The notes: generated by a model not told the origin, from the sequence alone. A stretch of 11,697 nucleotides of DNA from Wukongarchaeum sp048886645 (GCA_048886645.1 JBHLKN010000061.1:1-11697); one strand, 5' to 3'. Positions 1 through 6,573 are shown, counted from the first letter of the stretch. Translations and numbers: made by a program.

Positions 1-383
1 TTCCTGCGAACCCCAACTTTACCCTCCATCTCAGCCCTTATTTTAAGCTCAGAAAGCTTCAGAAAAGCCCTAAGGTAAAAATCAGGACTAACCTCGCCCA
101 GAGTTTTACTTTTCCCTTCTCTAACAGTATTCCTTAAAATTTCCCTGGTTTCCATCCAAAAATCTTTTTGAGATAAACGCGCAAAACCATGAGCGATGAG
201 GTATTTAGCAACCCAAAGCCGTGCTTTAAAAGGCTTTTTATCAACTAATGGACCGATTTTAATACCGCCTAAAGAAATTTCAGGATTGTCTGCGGAGGAT
301 ATTAAATCAACCTTCTGTTCTTCAAACTCATGAACTAAACGCCTAAACATGCTGGAAAACTCATCAATAAAAAATTCAGACAA
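1..383 (-). CDS. gins23: GINS complex subunit, Psf2/Gins23-like (partial, C-terminus beyond left edge)
   Basis: GINS joins MCM and GAN/Cdc45 in the replicative helicase complex. The first 127 residues are visible. They carry a GINS B-domain signature (GGIKIGPL at about 39-46, then ARLWVAKYLIAHGFARL at about 54-70) that parallels the GPF...VPLWLA...L stretch of Psf2. The start of the A-domain follows (SKTLGEVSPDFYLRAFLKL, about 92-110), comparable to the F-T-P-x-P-x-x-Y-Y region of Psf2. B-before-A order is that of Psf2/Psf3 and archaeal Gins23, not Gins51. The start is TTG: an in-frame stop lies two codons upstream and an AAGGAG Shine-Dalgarno lies about 12 nt before it. An internal ATG (residue 12) is the only alternative. 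It is divergent from pyrG. The family call rests on recalled motifs. The protein is weakly conserved, so I am fairly but not fully sure. Confidence 0.65.
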   Translation of the reverse strand, partial: MSEFFIDEFSSMFRRLVHEFEEQKVDLISSADNPEISLGGIKIGPLVDKKPFKARLWVAKYLIAHGFARLSQKDFWMETREILRNTVREGKSKTLGEVSPDFYLRAFLKLSELKIRAEMEGKVGVRR

Positions 384-395
384 ATTAAGTTAACA

Positions 396-401
396 CTCCT
401 T
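396..401 (-). promoter_or_regulatory. Shine-Dalgarno deciding the TTG start of the GINS gene
   Basis: On the minus strand this reads AAGGAG, 12 nt before the TTG codon at 383-381. A stop (TAA) in the same frame lies between it and the TTG, so no earlier start is possible. A TATA-like AGTTATATTTAG lies at about 421-433, which would put transcription start near 400, only just upstream of this site. Confidence 0.5.
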
Positions 402-596
402 AAGTAAGAATATCAACAACCTAAATATAACTCTTTACTGTGCAATTCTTAAAAAACGAGAGGGGGATACAAAAAAATAAGTAATACCTATAAAACACAA
501 AGAAAACTTTTTGTAAAAAAACTAAAAACAAGAAACCCTTAAACGCCAAAAAATAGGCGAAAAAAATGCTCAAGGATTAAAAACACGCCTCTCAAA

Positions 597-632
597 CCTT
601 TTTAAACATATTAGTAAAAATTTTTAAAAAAA
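597..632 (+). promoter_or_regulatory. pyrG promoter region with two TATA-like boxes
   Basis: Two TTTTTAAA-type boxes sit upstream of pyrG, at about 599-607 and 621-628. With the usual archaeal spacing (box centre about 26 nt before transcription start), the first gives a leader of about 16 nt before ATG 646. The second gives a start at about 651, that is, a leaderless message beginning at ATG 652. No Shine-Dalgarno is visible before either ATG, which favours a leaderless or very short leader. This is inferred from sequence only. Confidence 0.35.
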
Positions 633-645
633 GAACCAATATAAG

Positions 646-2295
646 ATGTACATGCCAATAAAAAAGACAAAATACGTGGTTATTACAGGCGGCGTAATGT
701 CCGGAATAGGGAAGGGAATCGTGACAGCAAGCATAGGCAAAATCCTCCAAAGCCTAAACAAAAAAGTCACGGTAATCAAAATAGACCCTTACTTAAATTG
801 GGACGCGGGGACTATGAACCCGTATCAACACGGGGAGGTTTTTGTTACTATCGACGGTGTTGAGCTGGATTGTGATTTCGGGCATTATGAAAGAATGCTT
901 GATTTACAGCTTCTTGGTGATCAGAATATTACAACATCGCAGGTTTATTATGAGGTTATTTCTAGGGAGCGGCGGGGGGATTTCTTAGGACAGACTGTGC
1001 AGATTATTCCCCATATTACTGATGAGATTAAGCGTCGTATTAATCTTGTTGCGGGGCGGAGTGGGGCTGATGTTGTTATTATTGAGGTTGGGGGTACTGT
1101 GGGAGACATCGAGGGACTACCTTTTCTTGAAGCAGTAAGGCAATTGGGCTTGGAGGTTGGTCGTTATAATTGTTTGTTTGTTCATGTTACTTTTGTACCT
1201 TTCCCAAAACATTTGGGAGAACCTAAAACTAAACCCACTCAACATTCTGTAAAAGAGCTTAGAAGCATAGGTATTGATCCTAGTTTTATTGTTTGTAGAA
1301 GCGAAAATCCTGTGGACGAGGGACCTAGGAGAAAAATTGCGCTTTTCTGTAATGTTGAGGAGCGGGCTGTTTTTACCTTGCCAGATTTGGATATTGTTTA
1401 CGAAGCTCCCTTGGTTCTAGACAGGCAAGGTTTTGGTGAGATGATAGCAGAATATTTAGACTTTGAAGAAAAGAAGCCGGAACTTTTAGGATGGAAGGAA
1501 ACTGTTGACTCTTTTAAAAATTTTGAGGATGAAATAACGATCGGGATGATTGGGAAATATGCAGAACTTGCAGATAGTTACATCTCGATAAATGAGTCGT
1601 TGAAGCACGCGGGGGCGGTTTTAAAGAGGAAGGTCGATATTGATTGGGTTAATTCTGAAGATTTTGAGAAGGACCTTTATGCTATTGAAAAGTTGGGAAA
1701 ATATGCGGGTATTTTGATTCCTGGAGGTTTTGGCGCGCGCGGTACTGAGGGGAAGATTTTAGCGATAAAGTTCGCGCGGGAGAATAATATTCCTTTTCTA
1801 GGTATATGTTTTGGCATGCAACTTGCCACGGTTGAATTTGCACGGAATATGGCGGGTTTAGAGAGAGCAAACAGTACTGAGATTGATCAGGACACGCCGC
1901 ATCCTGTTATATGTATTCTTCCAGAGCAGATAAATGTAAAAAATAAGGGAGGAACCATGCGCCTTGGAGGGTATACGGCAATCATAACGCCAAGGACTAA
2001 AGCTTATGAGCTTTATAAAACGGGAAAAATAGTGAGAAGACACCGTCATAGGTTTGAAGTAAATCCAGAATATATACAAATGTTGGAGAAAAACGGGCTG
2101 GTTTTCAGCGGGAGGAGTAAAGATGGGAGGCTTATGGAGATATTAGAATTACCAAACCATCCGTTCTTCTTTGGAACTCAATTCCATCCAGAGTTTGATT
2201 CTAGACCCGGAAAACCCGAACCTGCCTATTTAGGATTCATTAAAGCTGCTGTTGAAAAGAAATTAAAAGCAAAAATTATAGAAGCCACACCATAA
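646..2295 (+). CDS. pyrG: CTP synthase (glutamine-hydrolysing)
   Basis: Cytosolic enzyme that converts UTP to CTP using ATP and glutamine-derived ammonia, the last step of pyrimidine nucleotide synthesis. At 549 aa it has full family length. The N-terminal amidoligase domain begins with the P-loop GGVMSGIGKG (15-24, Lys23), followed by DPYLNWDAGTMNPYQHGEV and DGVELDCDFGHYER, which keep the Mg/ATP-binding aspartate matching E. coli Asp72. The C-terminal class I glutaminase domain has the oxyanion loop PGGFGARG, nucleophile Cys388 in GICFGMQ, and His514/Glu516 in FHPEF. Local departures from the common consensus are NWDAGTM (usually NVD) and LDCDFGHYER (usually TDLDLGHYER). Both the first ATG and the ATG two codons later (652) are possible starts, and no Shine-Dalgarno separates them. 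The gene stands alone on the plus strand between two minus-strand genes. The assignment is secure. Confidence 0.98.
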   Translation: MYMPIKKTKYVVITGGVMSGIGKGIVTASIGKILQSLNKKVTVIKIDPYLNWDAGTMNPYQHGEVFVTIDGVELDCDFGHYERMLDLQLLGDQNITTSQVYYEVISRERRGDFLGQTVQIIPHITDEIKRRINLVAGRSGADVVIIEVGGTVGDIEGLPFLEAVRQLGLEVGRYNCLFVHVTFVPFPKHLGEPKTKPTQHSVKELRSIGIDPSFIVCRSENPVDEGPRRKIALFCNVEERAVFTLPDLDIVYEAPLVLDRQGFGEMIAEYLDFEEKKPELLGWKETVDSFKNFEDEITIGMIGKYAELADSYISINESLKHAGAVLKRKVDIDWVNSEDFEKDLYAIEKLGKYAGILIPGGFGARGTEGKILAIKFARENNIPFLGICFGMQLATVEFARNMAGLERANSTEIDQDTPHPVICILPEQINVKNKGGTMRLGGYTAIITPRTKAYELYKTGKIVRRHRHRFEVNPEYIQMLEKNGLVFSGRSKDGRLMEILELPNHPFFFGTQFHPEFDSRPGKPEPAYLGFIKAAVEKKLKAKIIEATP

Positions 2296-2505
2296 ACTAC
2301 TACAAATTTTCCAAATTGGCTTACTAAATCAAAGTCTAAAATACTAACCAAACTTCTTATAGATTTCAATCGAGGGGGGAACTAAATAGAGGCGTGAAAA
2401 AGAGACAAAACTAGAAAGGATAAAAGGAGAGACTTTCTACAAGCCCTCCATCCATTTAAAAAAGACATAAAAAAGTCTATTTCCCATTTTATCGCTGTAA
2501 TGGTT

Positions 2506-2808
2506 TTATTCTTCTAATTCGATGATAATACGCTTAACTCCGGGCTTACAAACCTTCCTAACGCCATGCTTGCCAGGCTGGTACTGGCTTAAAACGAGTT
2601 GTGCTTTTTCAAGTATTTTTATTTGTGCGGAAATGTTGGCCCCGGTTTGATCTTGTGCCTCTGCTATTTGTGATACGTCCACTCCGTCGTTATCTAGCAT
2701 TCTTAATATTTTTATTCTAGTAACAGAGGATAAGGCTTTTGCTAGTTTGACTATATCGTCATCCCTCTTTACTATTAGTTCTTCTTCTTCTTCTTCCAAA
2801 GGAAACAC
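2506..2808 (-). CDS. Small ArsR-like winged-helix transcriptional regulator
   Basis: A 100-aa protein with an acidic leader (Glu5-Glu10) encoded by a GAA-type repeat, followed by a winged helix. DIVKLAKALSSVTRIKILRML (about 18-38) is the ArsR-type first helix pair, VSQIAEAQDQTGANISAQIKILEKAQLV (about 45-72) is the helix-turn-helix, and GKHGVRKVCKPGVKRIIIEL (about 79-98) is the beta-wing. It likely binds DNA as a dimer. Only one cysteine (Cys87) is present and there is no ELCVCD metal motif, so metal sensing is unlikely and its ligand and targets are unknown. The start is GTG with no ATG nearby. A TATA-like TTTTTAAAAC lies 26-35 nt upstream (2834-2843), consistent with a leaderless message. 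It is convergent with pyrG and downstream of nucS on the same strand, about 200 bp away. Confidence 0.8.
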   Translation of the reverse strand: MFPLEEEEEELIVKRDDDIVKLAKALSSVTRIKILRMLDNDGVDVSQIAEAQDQTGANISAQIKILEKAQLVLSQYQPGKHGVRKVCKPGVKRIIIELEE

Positions 2809-2833
2809 CTTTTAATAGTTGGTATATAGCTAA

Positions 2834-2843
2834 GTTTTAAAAA
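2834..2843 (-). promoter_or_regulatory. TATA-like box for the ArsR-like gene
   Basis: The minus strand reads TTTTTAAAAC here, centred about 30 nt before the GTG start at 2808. That spacing suits transcription beginning at or just before the start codon. No Shine-Dalgarno precedes the GTG, which also points to leaderless translation. Confidence 0.35.
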
Positions 2844-3010
2844 CAATTTAAAAAGCTTTTGTTATCAATTATTAATTATTAATTTGGTTGATCAATTTAC
2901 TAATTACTTGAGTGTTAAAAAATCGTTTAAAAATTTTGTTATTATTCACATGTTTAGGAGTTATAGCGGGAGGATTTTTGCTTTATAAGAGAAGGATTTG
3001 TTTATTTAGT

Positions 3011-3820
3011 TTAGAAAAAATCTTTCATGGTGAGGGTTTCTTTATTTTTTTCTATATCATCTTTTTCTATGCTTTGCAGGATTTCAGGGTTGAATTTAAG
3101 AAAGTCGAATTTGTAGGTGCGTAGGTAATTTCTCGCCTTTTTTGAGGCTTCAGGGGCTATTAAAATACCTCTAACTTTTCTTTTCTCTCGCTTAGTAAAG
3201 TGGTCAACGTATCTTTTTAATTGTTGTACGGCTTTTGGTCCTGCTGCCCTTCTTTTTACTTCACAGACGGTTAGCATGCCTTTTGCGTCAAATCCCAGCA
3301 TGTCAATAAAACCGAAATCTGTTTCAAACTCAGAAGCTGTAACCTTGAATCCTTCTTCAATAAGGGACGGGGTTTTCACAAAAATGCGCGTTATATCGCT
3401 TTCAGTTCCTTTTAATACCAATCCTTTGTCTGTCTCTGCTCTAAAACATACTATTTGGAAAACTTCATCAAAAACAGCTGTTAGAACCTCATTTACCGCT
3501 TTTTTAGAAGTAACGGTTAAGCAAAGACGATTTTCTTCATCCAAACTTATCTTAACTTGACTGCCTGCAGGTTGCCAATTTACTGCCCTCACGCCATTTC
3601 TTTTATGCACGTTCAATGATCCATCAGGCTTGATCATAGTGACTGAATCAAAAAAACCCGCAGATTCGGCCCTTGCCCGACCTTTAAATTCTACAAATAC
3701 TCTGCCAAAAATCACGATGATATCAAGTTTGATCCGGGATTGTAAGAGCTCGATACATGGGTTGATGTCTTGGAAGTCTGTTAGAAAAATGGTTTTAGAG
3801 GTTTTTGATTCATCCTTCAA
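3011..3820 (-). CDS. nucS: Endonuclease NucS/EndoMS (mismatch-specific, RecB-like nuclease)
   Basis: NucS/EndoMS cleaves mismatched or branched DNA, and in archaea and actinobacteria takes part in non-MutS mismatch correction with the sliding clamp. The N-terminal DNA-binding domain shows IVIFGRVFVEFKGRA (about 36-50), IKPDGSLNVHKR and NWQPAGS (about 81-87, with the conserved Trp82). The C-terminal RecB-like domain shows the acidic PSLIEEGF (about 151-158), GFID (170-173), CEVKR with Glu187/Lys189, and Gln200/Tyr204 in QQLKRYV. These are the expected catalytic residues, in order. The last eight residues (TLTMKDFF) resemble a PCNA-interacting box lacking its glutamine. The start is TTG. The frame stays open for 43 codons further upstream but has no ATG, GTG or TTG there. 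It lies 113 bp downstream of the coiled-coil gene and may be co-transcribed with it. Confidence 0.92.
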   Translation of the reverse strand: MKDESKTSKTIFLTDFQDINPCIELLQSRIKLDIIVIFGRVFVEFKGRARAESAGFFDSVTMIKPDGSLNVHKRNGVRAVNWQPAGSQVKISLDEENRLCLTVTSKKAVNEVLTAVFDEVFQIVCFRAETDKGLVLKGTESDITRIFVKTPSLIEEGFKVTASEFETDFGFIDMLGFDAKGMLTVCEVKRRAAGPKAVQQLKRYVDHFTKREKRKVRGILIAPEASKKARNYLRTYKFDFLKFNPEILQSIEKDDIEKNKETLTMKDFF

Positions 3821-3933
3821 ACAAGCCGCCTTCTTTTTGATGAGGAGGAATTGGGAAAATAAGAGAATTGATTCTACTTTTATAGACTTGATTAGGAGGT
3901 CGAAATAAATTTTTTCGGGGGGCCATAATTCTT

Positions 3934-4476
3934 TTACAAGGAGCGTAGTTTTTTAATTCTCTCCTGGAACTCCTTAAGGGCGTGGTCGAAATCTACTTCG
4001 GTTGCTTTTTTCTCTATTTCAGGAGTTGCTCCTAGTCGCATTATTTGTTCTTCCAGGATGCTTAGTTGTTCTTGGAGTTGTTGGAACTCTTCTTCTTTTT
4101 CCTTTAGCTTTTTTTCAAGTTCTTGCTTGGTTTTTTCTGTTATTTTTAAAGCTTCGGTTAGCTCGGTGTTTTGTTTTCTTAGAGTTTCTAACTCTTCTTG
4201 GGAGACTTCTCTTGAAGAGGAAGTTTTTCTTTCCATAATCTCTTCTGTTGCATGTTTAACAGGATCTTGTTTACTCTCGTTTTTCTCTTCTAACTTTCTT
4301 TCTGTTATAGTTAATCGTCTTTTATAGTCGTCTACTTGTATTTGGAGTTCATTCATCAATTTTAGATTTTCTTCAATACGTATTCTTAATTTGTCAATGG
4401 TTTCGTCTTTTTCTTGGAGAAGGACCTCCAGCTCCTCATTATTTTTGTTTTCGGATTGCAATATTATATCAGGCAA
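3934..4476 (-). CDS. Coiled-coil protein of unknown function
   Basis: A 180-aa protein made almost entirely of charged heptads rich in Glu, Lys, Gln and Leu. A first coiled coil covers about residues 12-66 and a second about 93-146, separated by a Ser/Thr/Lys-rich linker (about 67-92). A short C-terminal piece (about 150-180) ends in basic residues, FQERIKKLRSL. There is no signal peptide, membrane segment or catalytic motif. Composition makes similarity to any particular coiled-coil family uninformative, so I give no function. The start is TTG: a TGA lies two codons upstream in frame, and an AAGGAAGG Shine-Dalgarno sits 7 nt before it. nucS follows in the same direction, so a structural or adaptor role alongside NucS is possible but unproven. 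Confidence 0.75.
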   Translation of the reverse strand: MPDIILQSENKNNEELEVLLQEKDETIDKLRIRIEENLKLMNELQIQVDDYKRRLTITERKLEEKNESKQDPVKHATEEIMERKTSSSREVSQEELETLRKQNTELTEALKITEKTKQELEKKLKEKEEEFQQLQEQLSILEEQIMRLGATPEIEKKATEVDFDHALKEFQERIKKLRSL

Positions 4477-4483
4477 CCTTCAA

Positions 4484-4491
4484 CCTTCCTT
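4484..4491 (-). promoter_or_regulatory. Shine-Dalgarno fixing the TTG start of the coiled-coil gene
   Basis: The minus strand reads AAGGAAGG, then seven bases, then TTG at 4476-4474. An in-frame TGA directly upstream excludes any longer protein. A T-rich, TATA-like stretch (ACTTTTTTAAAAGG) overlaps the upstream side. Confidence 0.5.
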
Positions 4492-4572
4492 TTAAAAAAG
4501 TTTTTTGATTAAAGTTTAATAACTTTTTGATTACAATCTTTACTTTATGTTAATCCAAATTGGGATAAATTA

Positions 4573-4720
4573 CTTAATAATTGTTTCTATATTTAATTCA
4601 AACATAGAATAATTAAAATATATTGCTTAATAATTCTTTCTATATTTTAAAGAATTTATATTAATCTAACATAAAATATTGCTTAATAATTCTTTCTATA
4701 TTTTAAAGAATTTATATTAA
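4573..4720. repeat. AT-rich tandem hairpin repeat, three units (~53-56 bp period)
   Basis: Two identical 44-bp copies lie at 4621-4664 and 4677-4720, a 56-bp period. A degenerate third copy begins at about 4573, sharing CTTAATAATT-(G/C)-TTTCTATATTT. Each full unit contains an inverted repeat, AATTCTTT...AAAGAATT, around a 9-base loop. The degenerate unit keeps a weaker one (TTTCTAT...ATAGAAT). The last unit ends exactly where the transposon right end described below begins. It could be a palindromic mini-element array or a preferred insertion site. There is no coding potential. Confidence 0.85.
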
Positions 4721-4730
4721 GTGTGAACTA

Positions 4731-4764
4731 CTCCTACCTACTCGCTACGCTAGTTAGTACGGAG
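4731..4764 (-). ncRNA. Terminal hairpin of the putative omega-RNA scaffold
   Basis: On the minus strand the arms are CTCC-(G)-TACTAACT and AGTAGGTAGGAG around the loop AGCGTAGCG. They pair along 12 positions with one bulged G, one G-T wobble and one A-A mismatch. It lies directly before TAGTTCAC, where the guide would begin in an intact element. The sequence that would be the guide (4720 downwards) is the AT-rich repeat unit. Whether it is transcribed is unknown. Confidence 0.45.
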
Positions 4765-4838
4765 CTTCCTGATTCAACGACTGAACATGCCGAGATTTCT
4801 CTCGGTAGAGGTTCTGTCTCCAGAGGCGTAAATTCGGT
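4734..4838 (-). pseudogene. tnpB: Fragment of TnpB C-terminus
   Basis: A 34-codon reading frame ends at TAG. It begins TEFTPLETEPLPREISAC and continues VVESGSSVLTS. The block E-(F/L)-T-P-(V/L)-E-T-E-P-L-P followed by V-V-(E/D)-(A/S)-G-S is a tail I associate with TnpB of IS605/IS1341-type elements, lying after the RuvC-III motif. A stop (TAA) directly precedes it in frame, and none of the RuvC or zinc-finger parts remain. It is too short to act as a protein. Its value is in identifying the origin of the surrounding structured island. Confidence 0.55.
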
Positions 4839-4897
4839 TTAATGAATTAAATAAAATTAAATATGTTGTTAATTAATTTTTCGATTTGTGATTAGAA

Positions 4898-5794
4898 ATG
4901 AAGTGTGCTCCTTCTTGTCTTAAATGTTTGCTTAGTAGGGGATATGATTCTATATGTTTGGCTACTAATGATTCTAGGATAAGGAGGGAAGCCATGGGGG
5001 CTATTACAGAGTTGATTGGAAAAGAGTTTTCAAGGCACGCGGTAGCAGCGGACTTGGGTAATAAGCGGGAGCGATTAATTCAAAAAATAACAGGAAGTAA
5101 AGACTATTATTCTGAGTTAAAAAAAAGGAGCAATTTAGCCGCTTTAAAAGTGCTTCCAAATGCGGAAAAATACGTTGAAGAGGAAGGGGATCTGAAGGAG
5201 AAGTTTAGGAGGGCTTGCAAGGTAAGCATTGCGGGTAACGTTATAGAATTTGGAATATTGGGACATGATTTCTCCTTAGAGGAGTCTAACTTAGAGGAGT
5301 TTATTGAAACGCAGCAAATGGGAGTGAACGGATTAGTTGAAGCTTATGAATTTATCAAAAAAGAGGTAAAAAACATTCTGTTTCTCACAGACAATGCGGG
5401 GGAAATAGCGTTAGATACTTTACTCGTTAAAACATTAAAAGAAATTGATCCTAGAGTGAATTTGGTAGTTTGTGTAAAAACAGGTCCTATCATGAATGAT
5501 GCCACTATGGAGGATGCGAAAGTTTCTGGAATGTTGGAGATTGCAGACGAAGTTATTGAAACGGGTAATAGTTCGATAGGGCTTAATTTAGATGAGTGTT
5601 CTGAGGAGTTTATTGAGAAGTATTATAAAAGTGAGTTGATAGTGGCGAAGGGTATGGGGCATTATGAGACTATGACGGAGTTTATTGATGAGCTACCTTG
5701 TTCTGTTCTTTTCTTGTTTAATGCTAAATGTGAGCCTGTGGCAAACCATGCGGGAGTTGAGAAGGGAAAAGGCGTTGCCTTATTTATAAAATGA
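4898..5794 (+). CDS. DUF89/ARMT1-like metal-dependent phosphatase (archaeal, CxxC type)
   Basis: Members of DUF89 are metal-dependent phosphatases thought to remove damaged or surplus phosphometabolites (damage-control phosphatases). The archaeal/plant-type branch carries N-terminal cysteines. This 298-aa protein starts MKCAPSCLKC with Cys3, Cys7 and Cys10. It then shows the family core in order: GNVIEFG (about 111-117), LTDNAGEIALD (about 163-173, the metal-site Asp/Asn), KTGPIMNDATMEDA (about 195-208) and AKGMGHYET (about 251-259). It is full length for the subfamily. The start ATG is preceded by a GTGATT motif about 7 nt upstream. The upstream 420 bp are repeats and transposon remnant, so its promoter (AT-rich, about 4835-4880) may have been reshaped by that insertion. 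Its 3' end overlaps the convergent HAD phosphatase by 15 bp. The substrate is not predictable from sequence. Confidence 0.9.
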   Translation: MKCAPSCLKCLLSRGYDSICLATNDSRIRREAMGAITELIGKEFSRHAVAADLGNKRERLIQKITGSKDYYSELKKRSNLAALKVLPNAEKYVEEEGDLKEKFRRACKVSIAGNVIEFGILGHDFSLEESNLEEFIETQQMGVNGLVEAYEFIKKEVKNILFLTDNAGEIALDTLLVKTLKEIDPRVNLVVCVKTGPIMNDATMEDAKVSGMLEIADEVIETGNSSIGLNLDECSEEFIEKYYKSELIVAKGMGHYETMTEFIDELPCSVLFLFNAKCEPVANHAGVEKGKGVALFIK

Positions 5795-6523
5795 ATTCTT
5801 TGATGTGGAGGTGTTTTTGGATTTTATTTTTAAGTTGTTGAAGATGTATTCTATTGCTTCACAGAATCCTTCGCCGTAACTTTTAGTTGTTATGTGATTT
5901 GCGGCTTTTTTTAGTTGGGGGTGGGCGTTGGCGACAGCTATTCCATAGCCTGCGATTTTGAAGAGGTCTAGGTCGTTGGCTCCGTCGGCTATGGCTACGA
6001 TTTCTTTTACGCTTATTTTTATCATTTTTGCGACGTGTTCAAGGCCTTTTCCTTTGTTAATGTTTTTATCCGCTAGGTGTACTGCGTATCCTGAGTCGAA
6101 AATTACTACGTTCAATGACTCTTTTATGACCAGTTTTTTTAACTCTTCAAGGTCGCCTATTGTGGCTTTACGCAGAGCTATGTCGGTTTTTCTAAAAAAT
6201 TCGTCTTCGAGAACTTCTATTCTGTTTTCAAATTGCTTTTTTAATATTCCTAAAGCTTTTTCAACATCTTCCCTCTTACCTAAAACTTTTGGCTGCCACT
6301 TGAAACCTATTACACCGCCATTTTCAGCTATTATAGGAGCGCTGGTGCCGATATAGTCTGCGAGGGTTGAAACTACGCAGAAATTGTTTCCGCTAACAAG
6401 TATAACAGGAACACCTTTTCCCTCAAGCGTTCTCACGGTTTCAAGTGCTTTTAAATGAAGTTTTCTATCAGGATAGGTTAAAGTACCGTCTATGTCTGTA
6501 GCTATTGCTCTAAAATGCTGCAT
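5780..6523 (-). CDS. HAD-superfamily phosphatase, archaeal phosphoglycolate phosphatase type
   Basis: A Cof/SPP-like HAD hydrolase of the archaeal phosphoglycolate phosphatase group (TA0175-like), a cytosolic enzyme expected to dephosphorylate 2-phosphoglycolate or related small phosphates. Positions are counted from GTG 6544. Motif I is TDIDGTLT with nucleophile Asp17 and acid Asp19. Motif II is LVSGN (Ser51). Lys164 lies in NINKGKGLEH, and motif III/IV is IADGANDLDLF (Asp187, Asp191). A C2-type cap lies between motifs II and III (about 80-160). Three starts are possible, GTG 6544, ATG 6529 and ATG 6523. I chose 6523 because the family usually has few residues before motif I and a GGTTGATG stretch precedes it. 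That gives 247 aa. The C-terminal tail is Lys/Ser/Asn-rich. The gene is downstream of trmB but has its own TATA-like box. Confidence 0.88.
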   Translation of the reverse strand: MQHFRAIATDIDGTLTYPDRKLHLKALETVRTLEGKGVPVILVSGNNFCVVSTLADYIGTSAPIIAENGGVIGFKWQPKVLGKREDVEKALGILKKQFENRIEVLEDEFFRKTDIALRKATIGDLEELKKLVIKESLNVVIFDSGYAVHLADKNINKGKGLEHVAKMIKISVKEIVAIADGANDLDLFKIAGYGIAVANAHPQLKKAANHITTKSYGEGFCEAIEYIFNNLKIKSKNTSTSKNSFYK

Positions 6524-6573
6524 ACTCATCAACCTATTAATCACACAAAAACATAATTTAAAATAGAAGGAAA

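Larger units (their letters stand above)
4721..4845 (-). mobile_element. IS200/IS605-family right-end remnant with omega-RNA (reRNA) scaffold
   Basis: Read on the minus strand, this GC-richer island contains the 3' tail of a tnpB gene followed by a terminal hairpin and GTAGTTCAC, the pattern I recognise at the right end of archaeal and cyanobacterial tnpB elements. There the end of tnpB also encodes the omega-RNA scaffold. Structure supports RNA function: TCTG-GAGA-CAGA (4813-4824) and CCGAGA-GAAA-TCTCGG (4790-4805) are perfect stems with GNRA loops. A stem of about 12 pairs with one bulge, one wobble and one mismatch spans 4731-4764. The tnpB body, tnpA and left end are absent, since the DUF89 gene begins only 50 bp away. 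The element is therefore dead as a transposon, though it could still be transcribed. The family call is from recalled motifs, not a search. Confidence 0.65.

Noticed and set aside
540..570. CGCC...GGCG inverted repeat upstream of pyrG as a terminator or riboswitch
   Set aside because: The stem is only four pairs around an A-rich loop. It is too weak to call in AT-rich DNA.
4002..4327. Two hydrophobic plus-strand frames (Leu/Phe and Ser/Phe rich) opposite the coiled-coil gene
   Set aside because: They are the complement of Glu/Lys/Gln-rich codons, which automatically yields Phe, Leu and Ser. They are not membrane proteins.
4573..4720. CRISPR array
   Set aside because: Repeats are 44 bp with only about 12-bp linkers, AT-rich and palindromic, with three units at most. 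Spacers are too short and no cas genes are near.
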